Below, piece by piece: positions 53,638 to 61,310 of a DNA stretch of 64,000 bases. The notes beneath the pieces were generated by a model. That model saw only the letters and a program-made list of their open reading frames with translations, was not told where the DNA came from and searched no databases. The DNA is taken from the NCBI GenBank assembly GCA_002332905.1, contig DDAM01000040.1, positions 1-64,000 of the forward strand, written 5' to 3'. The stretch's first letter is position 1; every line of letters starts with the position of its first letter. The translations under genes were made by a program, and so were the position numbers. The stretch comes from Firmicutes bacterium UBA2058. GTDB lineage: Bacteria > Bacillota > Clostridia > Tissierellales > Sedimentibacteraceae.

Positions 53638-54768
53638 CTAATTCCACAATCCTTTAATTATATTAGCTGCTTTTTGCTGGTTATTTCCAGTCATTTTTGT
53701 ATCACTTGGCAGACAAACACCCCTAATGAAAATATCCTCAGATACACCTATGCCACTTTCATTGTGATTGATAAAATCATATTTTTGAAAGTATGGTTGA
53801 AGCTGCATAGGCTTCCATATTGGTCTTGATTCTATGTTTTCATTTTCCAATGCTATCATAATATCTATTGGTTTAACTTTGCTACTTTTCTTTAATGTGA
53901 TACAAGATAACCAGTAATTCGGTGCATTATAATCGCATATTGGCATCATTTCAATATCACTTATATCCATAAACGCTTCTTTATAGAAATCAAATATTTG
54001 TTTTTTCTTAATTATTCTGTCATTTAAAACCTTAAGTTGTCCTCTGCCTATGCCAGCAACAACATTACTCATACGGTAGTTATATCCTAATTCACTATGT
54101 TGATAATGGCGAGCAGAATCTCTTGATTGTGTAGCCCAAAATCTCGCTTTTTTTATTTTTTCCTCATCATTTGAAATTAGCATACCTCCACCGGAGGTAG
54201 TAATGATTTTATTTCCATTAAATGAATAAATTCCAAATTTTCCAAATGTGCCACTACACTTGCCTTTATATGTACATCCTAATGATTCAGCAGCATCCTC
54301 TATAACTAGAACATTGTAATTGTTACATATTGATAAAATTTCATCCATATCAGCACTTTGTCCATAAAGATTAACTACAATAACAGCTTTAGGTAAATAT
54401 TTACTAAATGCTTTTTTTAATGCAGTAGGCGACATATTCCAGCTAGTGGGTTCTGAATCTATAAATACCGGTATAGCTCCTTCATAGATTATTGGATTTG
54501 CACTTGCTGAAAAAGTAAGACTAGAACAAAATACTATATCTCCTTTTTGTATGCCTACAGCTTTTAGTGCTAGATGTATAGCAGCAGTACCAGAAGACAA
54601 TACAGCAGCAGATTTAACTCCTACTAATTCTGATACTTCTTTTTCAAACATATCAACATTTTTACCTAGCGGTGCTATCCAATTTGTTTCAAATGCTTCA
54701 TTTATATACTGCATCTCGTATCCTTCATCACTCATATGAGGAGAAGAAAGAAAAATTCTATCATTCAT
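53638..54768 (-). CDS. pglE: UDP-4-keto-sugar aminotransferase, PglE-like
   Basis: 376 residues, DegT family. Start motif IFLSSPHMSDEGYEMQYI is the PglE/LegC type; D158 in VIEDAAESLG and PLP lysine K187 in FNGNKIITTSGGG. Aminates the C4 ketone made by PglF. GGAG precedes the ATG. Confidence 0.92.
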   Translation of the reverse strand: MNDRIFLSSPHMSDEGYEMQYINEAFETNWIAPLGKNVDMFEKEVSELVGVKSAAVLSSGTAAIHLALKAVGIQKGDIVFCSSLTFSASANPIIYEGAIPVFIDSEPTSWNMSPTALKKAFSKYLPKAVIVVNLYGQSADMDEILSICNNYNVLVIEDAAESLGCTYKGKCSGTFGKFGIYSFNGNKIITTSGGGMLISNDEEKIKKARFWATQSRDSARHYQHSELGYNYRMSNVVAGIGRGQLKVLNDRIIKKKQIFDFYKEAFMDISDIEMMPICDYNAPNYWLSCITLKKSSKVKPIDIMIALENENIESRPIWKPMQLQPYFQKYDFINHNESGIGVSEDIFIRGVCLPSDTKMTGNNQQKAANIIKGLWN

Positions 54769-54814
54769 ATAATCAACTCCATTTATTATTTATATAGATG
54801 AGTTTATTATTTAA

Positions 54815-56707
54815 CTAAACACTCTCTACAAGCTCTATATTAAATTTAGGAATATACGACGGAACAAGTTCTTTAATAATTTCAATTTCATCGCATATAT
54901 CCATATTATTTGCAGCTTTTTTTAATTTTTCTATCCTTTCAAATAGCTTTATACTATCTATGCTTAGCGGCTTTTCTACAAAAATTTTTTCAATATTTGT
55001 TTTTGTTTGATTTGTACTATTTGAAATCAACAATTCCTCATAAAGCTTCTCCCCTGGTCTTAGACCAGTATATACAATCTCAATATCTTCATCAGGTTCA
55101 AAACCAGATAATCTAATAAGGTTATATGCTAAATCTTTTATTTTTACAGGTTCACCCATATCAAGAACAAATATTTCTCCACCTTCAGCCATTGAGCCTG
55201 CTTGTAAAACTAATTGAACAGCTTCGGGTATAGTCATAAAATATCTAATAATATCAGGATGTGTAATAGTGACAGGTCCACCTTCTTTTATTTGATTTTT
55301 AAACAAAGGGATAACAGAGCCATTACTACCAAGCACATTTCCAAATCTAACTGCAACATAATCAGTTTTGCTCTGACTATTAAATGACTGTATAATCATC
55401 TCAGCTATACGCTTTGTTGCACCCATAACATTTGTAGGATTAACTGCTTTGTCCGTTGATATAAGTACAAACTTATCCACTCTATATTGACTAGACATAA
55501 GCGCAACATTATATGTACCTATAACATTGTTTTTTATTGCTTCTTCCGGATTATGTTCCATAAGAGGTACATGTTTATGTGCTGCTGCATGAAAAACTAT
55601 ATCTATGTCCCTTGAACTAAAAATTTGATCTAATTTATTTATATCTCTAACTGAAGCAATTTGTACATCAAAATTTAAAAAATCACCATATCTTCTAATT
55701 AACTCTTGTTGTATCTCATAGGCATTGTTTTCATATATATCTAGTATAATTAGCTCTTTTGGTTCATAGGAAGCAATTTGCCTGCAAAGTTCACTTCCTA
55801 TAGAGCCACCTCCGCCAGTTACCAATACTGTTTTTCCTTTAATAAAGTCTTCTGTCATATCACAATCTAAGGTAATCGTATCCCTACCCAACAAATCTTC
55901 AACCTGTACATCACGAATTTTTTTCATCATATCTGACTGTATATCATTCGATAGTAATGAATATACCTCAGGCACAATTTTAAGCTTACATTTTGTAGCT
56001 GCACATATATCCAAAATTCGTTTTTTATTTATTTTGTCTATGGACGGTATAGACAAAATAATTTCTTCTATGTTATATTTTTTGCATATACTTGCTATAC
56101 TATTTGTTGTACCAACAACAGAAATAGAATTTATCTTACGATTGGTTTTTGTTTCATCATCATCTACTATACATTTTATTCTGTAATTATTAGGATTATT
56201 TGACTTTATCTCATTAAGTATAGCTACAGTAGATTCTCCAGCTCCAATAATTAGTACATTAGTATAATTATCTGATTTGTTATTTGTCTTGTTTTCAACA
56301 ATCATAAGTGCTCTGTACACTATACGTATGCCCATTGTACATAATGTCGACACCGGTAAAACTACAAAATATACATAATATCTAACATTCATTCGAAAAA
56401 TAAAGGAAATAACATAAAAAATCAAGTTTGCGACTATTGATGCCTTAAGACACGAAAATATATCCTCAACACCCGCATATCGCCACATACTGTTATACAC
56501 ACCCATGACTATGAAAGTAGTTATATATATAATTGAATAAATCCAAAAATGATTTATGAAAAATCCTAATTTAACTGAAATAGCTTCTTCAGAATACATT
56601 CCACTCATTACAAACGGAATTAAATATGAAAAAATAGCTATACAAGTATCTACGCTTATTAAAATGTACTTTCTGTTTTTATTTAAAAAACTGTACAAAT
56701 TAGACAT
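54815..56707 (-). CDS. pglF: membrane-bound UDP-GlcNAc 4,6-dehydratase, PglF/CapD-like
   Basis: 630 residues, PglF/WbpM size. About four N-terminal helices (10-115), a CoA-binding-like Rossmann domain (NVLIIGAGESTVAIL), then the SDR catalytic domain with VTGGGGSIGSELCRQI (near 295), FHAAAHKHVPLME, and STDKAVNPTNVMGATKR in the active site. Makes UDP-4-keto-6-deoxy-GlcNAc, the first step to bacillosamine. Overlaps the ligase-like gene by eight bases; GAGGAG precedes the ATG. Confidence 0.94.
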   Translation of the reverse strand: MSNLYSFLNKNRKYILISVDTCIAIFSYLIPFVMSGMYSEEAISVKLGFFINHFWIYSIIYITTFIVMGVYNSMWRYAGVEDIFSCLKASIVANLIFYVISFIFRMNVRYYVYFVVLPVSTLCTMGIRIVYRALMIVENKTNNKSDNYTNVLIIGAGESTVAILNEIKSNNPNNYRIKCIVDDDETKTNRKINSISVVGTTNSIASICKKYNIEEIILSIPSIDKINKKRILDICAATKCKLKIVPEVYSLLSNDIQSDMMKKIRDVQVEDLLGRDTITLDCDMTEDFIKGKTVLVTGGGGSIGSELCRQIASYEPKELIILDIYENNAYEIQQELIRRYGDFLNFDVQIASVRDINKLDQIFSSRDIDIVFHAAAHKHVPLMEHNPEEAIKNNVIGTYNVALMSSQYRVDKFVLISTDKAVNPTNVMGATKRIAEMIIQSFNSQSKTDYVAVRFGNVLGSNGSVIPLFKNQIKEGGPVTITHPDIIRYFMTIPEAVQLVLQAGSMAEGGEIFVLDMGEPVKIKDLAYNLIRLSGFEPDEDIEIVYTGLRPGEKLYEELLISNSTNQTKTNIEKIFVEKPLSIDSIKLFERIEKLKKAANNMDICDEIEIIKELVPSYIPKFNIELVESV

Positions 56708-58550
56708 TTTTCTCCTCTTTATTCTTAATTCTTATATTAATGTTTATACCTAAGCCAAGTATAACCCAAAATATCGGCGATACTGAAACTATGTGGTCAT
56801 TGAATATTCCTGCTATTAAATAGCCTATAACCGATAATAAACAAGCTAAACCAAACAACTTATCCAAGGAATTTAGTTCTAATTTCCAATATAATTTTAT
56901 GCTATTAAATATATATATAATCCAAAATACTAATAGAACAAAAAGCGATACAAGACCTGTATTTACTGCTATTTGAAGATACATATTGTGTGGTTTATCA
57001 ACTACAGTATAATAATACATATTAGCATTTATTTTACCTAATATATCATCTTGCGGAAATACAATAGAATAATTATCTGCACCCGTTCCAAAGTAAACAT
57101 AATCATTTAATAAAGGCAATGTTCTACTCCAAATATAACCCCTACTGGACGCAATCTTCTCATATCCATCAAGCCTCTTCGAATGTCGTGCCTCTTTAGG
57201 AGTTATTAACCTTCCGCCATTTGTAATTAATTTTATCTCATTGTTAGCTACATAAAATCTTAACTCACCATAAGACGACTTCCATGATTTTACTGTAAAT
57301 CCAGAATAGTTACTTTCAATTTCTACAACGAAAGAAGATTTAATTGAATCATCCAATCTAAAATTGCCTTTCTCAGTAGTTTGCATTGGCAATTCATTAT
57401 TCATTCCATCAACAAAATATATTTTACCATCTTCAATCTTTATATTCAATTCTTCTAAATTTGTTTTTATTCTAATAGTATTATTAATGATATCTAAACT
57501 TTCGAATTTAAGTACATTGCTATTATTTTGTTCTTTTATATTAGCAATTGCTTTAAACATGTTCATACTAGATAGTCTGCTAACAAGCATACCATCAGAT
57601 ACATAATTAAATCCTACTGCTACTAGTATTCCTATCAATAAAATAGTAATAGTAATCTTCCAATATTTTAGCACATACCTTCTAAGCATAACTAATGCAA
57701 CTAATAATGTAAAAGCTACTCCAATATATCCAGCTCTACTATTACATCCTATCCAAGTGAATAAACATAACACTAACGCTATGCCAGCAATTACACGTTT
57801 TTTAGTAGTTTTAGCACTTATCAAAAACACAACTACCATAGGCATCATAAGTACTGCAAAGCTTCCTACGTAGTTTGTATTGAACAATGTACCATAAATA
57901 GTATGTTTACCAAAATTAAAGTCTAATCCTCCATCAATCTGTACTCCACTTGGAATAATCAAACTATTACCAAATTTAGTATTGAATATGTCAAACCCAA
58001 AATATTGTCCAACACCTATTAACCCCTCTACTATAATTAAAAAAACAAATGCATATAAAAATAGCTTAACATCTCTTTCACTGTTTACGAAATTAATAAC
58101 TAAAAATGTTATTGTTACATAACTTAGTAACACCCACATACCTTGATACATGTCCACAAAACCATTAAGTGCTGTTGGCACATCTATAGCAAATATAGTT
58201 GACAATATAACAAAAAATGCATATATGCCTAACGGTATATAGTATTTATATTCTTTTTTGAAAGGAAGTTTTTTTGATATGTATAAGAATATGTAAATAA
58301 TCAACGCAGTTGCAGTTAAGAAAATTAACCAACGTGACTTCCAATAGCTAAAAAAGTCTAGAAGTTCATTTTGGCCTGTCCAATATAAGGCTTGAGTTGT
58401 ACCTGTTAAATCGACATATTTGCCATAAACAATAAGTGGTACAAAACCTGCTATAAGTAATAGTGGCATATAATAAATCCATGATATTTTATTTTTTTCA
58501 TAATCAATATTGATAATTCTTTTTCTAGTAGTTTCTTTAGATTTCTTCAT
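56700..58550 (-). CDS. O-antigen ligase-like protein with large extracytoplasmic insert
   Basis: 616 residues, about 12-14 helices, Wzy_C/WaaL superfamily (PF04932). The conserved core WIGCNSRAGYIGVAF lies near 260. Residues about 315-505 form a soluble, beta-rich insert (SFVVEIESNYSGFTVKSWK) and the ligase-type loop GTGADNYSIVFPQDD with VDKPHNMYLQIAVNTG after it. Proteins of this size and shape include O-oligosaccharyltransferases that glycosylate proteins. Encoded first in the glycan operon, beside bacillosamine genes and 3 kb from a major SLH protein, it is a candidate S-layer glycosyl ligase; polymer ligase or second polymerase are alternatives. Confidence 0.82.
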   Translation of the reverse strand: MKKSKETTRKRIINIDYEKNKISWIYYMPLLLIAGFVPLIVYGKYVDLTGTTQALYWTGQNELLDFFSYWKSRWLIFLTATALIIYIFLYISKKLPFKKEYKYYIPLGIYAFFVILSTIFAIDVPTALNGFVDMYQGMWVLLSYVTITFLVINFVNSERDVKLFLYAFVFLIIVEGLIGVGQYFGFDIFNTKFGNSLIIPSGVQIDGGLDFNFGKHTIYGTLFNTNYVGSFAVLMMPMVVVFLISAKTTKKRVIAGIALVLCLFTWIGCNSRAGYIGVAFTLLVALVMLRRYVLKYWKITITILLIGILVAVGFNYVSDGMLVSRLSSMNMFKAIANIKEQNNSNVLKFESLDIINNTIRIKTNLEELNIKIEDGKIYFVDGMNNELPMQTTEKGNFRLDDSIKSSFVVEIESNYSGFTVKSWKSSYGELRFYVANNEIKLITNGGRLITPKEARHSKRLDGYEKIASSRGYIWSRTLPLLNDYVYFGTGADNYSIVFPQDDILGKINANMYYYTVVDKPHNMYLQIAVNTGLVSLFVLLVFWIIYIFNSIKLYWKLELNSLDKLFGLACLLSVIGYLIAGIFNDHIVSVSPIFWVILGLGININIRIKNKEEKNV

Positions 58551-58627
58551 GTTGACTCCTCTATAATTAAGTTCATAGACTCATGGTATGCATAATCTTA
58601 ACTTCGTTAAGACATTTGTCATTTAAT

Positions 58628-58655
58628 ATTATATCATAAATAACATTATTTGCAA
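58628..58655 (-). promoter_or_regulatory. promoter of the glycan operon
   Basis: Minus-strand TTGCAA (58655-58650) and TATAAT (58633-58628), spacer 16. The 5' leader of about 70 nt carries a hairpin TCTTAAC-GAA-GTTAAGA (58596-58612). Divergent from the Wzz promoter eight bases away. Confidence 0.75.
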
Positions 58656-58662
58656 TATTTTG

Positions 58663-58691
58663 TTGCTTAAATTAAGCATGGTTGGTATAAT
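58663..58691 (+). promoter_or_regulatory. promoter of the Wzz-like gene
   Basis: TTGCTT (58663-58668) and extended -10 TGGTATAAT (TATAAT 58686-58691), spacer 17. About 35 nt of leader precede the ATG. Confidence 0.78.
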
Positions 58692-58731
58692 ATAAAAGAT
58701 GTTATAAAATATATTTACTGGAGGAATTTTA

Positions 58732-59736
58732 ATGAGCGAACAGCAAAATTATAATAGATATGAAGATGAGATTGATATAAAAGAATTATTTATGGTTATA
58801 TGGAAAGGTAAATTAGTTATTATTGCAATAACTCTTATATTTGCTATATTAACTGGAATTGTTACAGTGTTTTTAATAGACCCCGTATATGAAGCAAAAT
58901 TAGATATAATAGTAAATATACCAGAAACATTTAACACTAAATATGGCGAATATAGAATGCTTATGTCTACTAATGAACAATACATAAATTTAATACAAAG
59001 TAACGATGTTTTGAAAAACACAATGGAAGATATGAATTTTGATATGAATAATAGTTCAATACAAAATTTTTCTTCTCGAATATCAATAACAAAGGATGAT
59101 AAAAAACCTAATAGCTTCAATATTAAGGTACAAGCAAGTAGTCCAGATGAAGCTTTACAAGCTACTATAAGTTTGTACAAAAATTATATAGATTATTTAA
59201 ATAAAACTATAAAAACTAGAAGTTCAGATTATTTTATTAACTATTATTTAACTGAGTTGAAAAAGGATGAGGATAGTCTTAAATCTGATAATATATTATT
59301 AGAGCAGTATAAAGAAATGTTAAATGAAATACCTCAAACTATAAATCAAAAAGATGCGTTAGGTTCGATAAATATTAATAGTGTAGATTATGTAGTTTTA
59401 GAAAATATACTAAATGAAAACTATAAGAAAGTAGAATTAGATATTATAAACCTTGAACAAGTTATATTTGGTCTTGAAAATAAAATTAATTTGTCAAAAC
59501 AATATATAGATGAGTTAAATCAAATAAAGATTAGCATAGCTAATAATGATGAATTATCATTGGAATTTTTTAAAGTTGTAGACGAAAGCGTACACCTTAC
59601 CTCTGAGCCAATAGCTCCTACTAATAAAACAAGTCCAAGCACCACGTTAAATATAGTAATTGGTGCAGTTATTGGTGGAATGATTAGTGTAATATATGTA
59701 CTAATTAAAAAGTACTGGTTTACAAAAACAAAATAG
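58732..59736 (+). CDS. Wzz/YveK-like chain-length determinant protein
   Basis: 334 residues. Cytoplasmic start with acidic YEDEIDIKELFMVIWKGK, TM1 at about 28-51, an external alpha/beta and coiled-coil region (about 55-300), a proline-rich APTNKTSP segment, TM2 at about 304-326, and a short basic tail. Controls polymer length with Wzy. No tyrosine-kinase domain or partner kinase gene is seen here. GGAGGAA precedes the ATG. Confidence 0.9.
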   Translation: MSEQQNYNRYEDEIDIKELFMVIWKGKLVIIAITLIFAILTGIVTVFLIDPVYEAKLDIIVNIPETFNTKYGEYRMLMSTNEQYINLIQSNDVLKNTMEDMNFDMNNSSIQNFSSRISITKDDKKPNSFNIKVQASSPDEALQATISLYKNYIDYLNKTIKTRSSDYFINYYLTELKKDEDSLKSDNILLEQYKEMLNEIPQTINQKDALGSININSVDYVVLENILNENYKKVELDIINLEQVIFGLENKINLSKQYIDELNQIKISIANNDELSLEFFKVVDESVHLTSEPIAPTNKTSPSTTLNIVIGAVIGGMISVIYVLIKKYWFTKTK

Positions 59737-59758
59737 TTTAATTAAATATAATTAACTG

Positions 59759-59781
59759 CCTATAACGTACAATGTTATAGG
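59759..59781 (+). terminator. terminator of the Wzz-like gene
   Basis: CCTATAAC-7 nt-GTTATAGG followed by seven T: a classic intrinsic terminator. Confidence 0.9.
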
Positions 59782-59908
59782 TTTTTTTATTGTAGTTTAC
59801 ATAAATTACCTACATAAATTTACAAATATTTGCACAAAATAACTTAAATTGTTCCACATAATATAGTATAATGGAAATATATATAATAATTGGTCAAGGG
59901 AGAGAATA

Positions 59909-61135
59909 ATGGCAACTATTGTTAAGAGAAACAAAAATTATTCAGTTATATACTATTATAAAACTGAAGATGGTAAGAGAAAGCAAAAGTGGGAAGCTGT
60001 TGAAACTTACAAGGAAGCATTGCAACGGAAAGCTGAGATAGAGTATTTAAAGGCTGAAAATATATTTCCAAATATTAAGACTGGTTCAGTCAAAAACTCT
60101 ATAAAAAGCATTGAAATGTTTATGGAGGAGTTTGTAAATTCTTATGGGAAGAAGAATTGGTCAATTTCAACTTATTCCTCTAATAAATCATTACTAGGCA
60201 ACTATATATATCCATATATAGGCAAGATTCCAGTTCACATCATTACATCCGAACAAATAGAAGAATACTACGGCAATTTATTTGACATCAATATTATTTC
60301 TAGAGTTCATAAACTGCTTAAATGTGCATTTGGTCAAGCACTTAGGTTAAAACTTATTAAAGAAAATCCATTTGCATTAGTGGATTTACCTAGATCAAGG
60401 TATATACAGAAAAGTATTTTAACTGCTGATCAAATTAAGATGCTTTTAAGCTACTGCGCAGAAGAAGATTACCAATTATATGTTTGTATTAATCTAGCAT
60501 TTGCTTGTTCAATGAGACTTGGAGAAATTTTGGGATTAACATGGAATGATGTAGAAATATCTACTAAATCAATAGAGGATAACTCTTCTTGTGTACGTGT
60601 TAACAAAACCCTATCACGGGCAAATTATGACACATTAAAAGAACTAAATAACAAGGATGTAATTTATACTTTTGAACCTCAATATGCATTTAAAAAAAGT
60701 AGGCTCATACTTAAAACACCAAAAACGACTTCTAGTAATAGGACGATTTGGCTTCCAGCAACTTTGGCTCAAGAACTTAATTTATTAAAAAATAGTGTTA
60801 CAAGCACTTTGTATATGGCTAACCAATTTACAAACAAACCAAATCTTGTTTTTGTAAATGCTCAGGGTCAACCTGTTGATATAAGAGTAATAGAAAATAG
60901 GTTTAAGCATGCATTAATTAATTGTAACCTGCCGGTTGTTACATTCCATTCACTTAGACACTCTAGCATAACTTATAAACTTATGTTGAGTAATGGAGAT
61001 ATAAAATCAGTACAAGGTGACAGTGGACATTCACAAATTCATACGACCATGAATATATATGCCCATATTTTGGATGAAGAACGCAAGAAAAACGCTCAAA
61101 CATTTGATAATTACTTTTACGCAACTATGTCGTAA
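59909..61135 (+). CDS. tyrosine recombinase / phage-type integrase
   Basis: 408 residues. N-terminal AP2-like arm-binding region (about 5-50), SAM-like core-binding domain (about 65-160) and a catalytic domain with all residues present: R203 (SMRLGEIL), K272, H347-xx-R350 (HSLRH), H374 (GHS) and nucleophile Y384 (NIYAH). Size and layout match integrases of Tn916-like elements and prophages. No excisionase, replication or capsid gene is near, so it is a stray integrase or a domesticated recombinase. It sits directly upstream of the S-layer gene. GGGAGAG precedes the ATG. Confidence 0.92.
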   Translation: MATIVKRNKNYSVIYYYKTEDGKRKQKWEAVETYKEALQRKAEIEYLKAENIFPNIKTGSVKNSIKSIEMFMEEFVNSYGKKNWSISTYSSNKSLLGNYIYPYIGKIPVHIITSEQIEEYYGNLFDINIISRVHKLLKCAFGQALRLKLIKENPFALVDLPRSRYIQKSILTADQIKMLLSYCAEEDYQLYVCINLAFACSMRLGEILGLTWNDVEISTKSIEDNSSCVRVNKTLSRANYDTLKELNNKDVIYTFEPQYAFKKSRLILKTPKTTSSNRTIWLPATLAQELNLLKNSVTSTLYMANQFTNKPNLVFVNAQGQPVDIRVIENRFKHALINCNLPVVTFHSLRHSSITYKLMLSNGDIKSVQGDSGHSQIHTTMNIYAHILDEERKKNAQTFDNYFYATMS

Positions 61136-61179
61136 TTTCATATTTATCCAAATAAATGCAAATTAATTATCTTTTTTCT

Positions 61180-61220
61180 TGCTAACAATGCTATTAGCAG
61201 GACAAGAATTGCTATTAGCA
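61180..61220. repeat. TGCTA repeats between the integrase and S-layer genes
   Basis: TGCTATTAGCA occurs at 61189-61199 and 61210-61220 (21-bp period), and TGCTAA at 61180-61185 makes an inverted pair with TTAGCA. Two-turn spacing and near-palindromes suggest a protein-binding site, for a regulator of the S-layer gene or for the recombinase. Confidence 0.4.
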
Positions 61221-61277
61221 AATTTGAAAACACCAAAATTAAGAATGTGTAGATTTGATTAAATTTTGGACTGTAAA

Positions 61278-61305
61278 TTTTTCCTCGTTTTCTTAGGAGG
61301 AAAAA
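61278..61305 (+). promoter_or_regulatory. hairpin masking the ribosome site of the S-layer gene
   Basis: TTTTTCCTC (61278-61286) is the exact complement of GAGGAAAAA (61297-61305), with a 10-nt loop. The right arm contains most of the AGGAGG ribosome site, six to ten bases before ATG 61311. When folded it would block ribosome binding. Confidence 0.65.
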
Positions 61306-61310
61306 AGATA

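Noticed and set aside
53173..53829. 218-codon open frame on the plus strand opposite pglC and the end of pglE
   Set aside because: It lies wholly antisense to two well-supported genes, has no ribosome site, and its residues (I/L/N/S-rich) look like the antisense of lysine/aspartate-rich coding.
59909..61135. Complete prophage or integrative element
   Set aside because: Only the integrase is seen; no excisionase, replication, transfer or structural genes, and no clear attachment repeats could be identified by eye.
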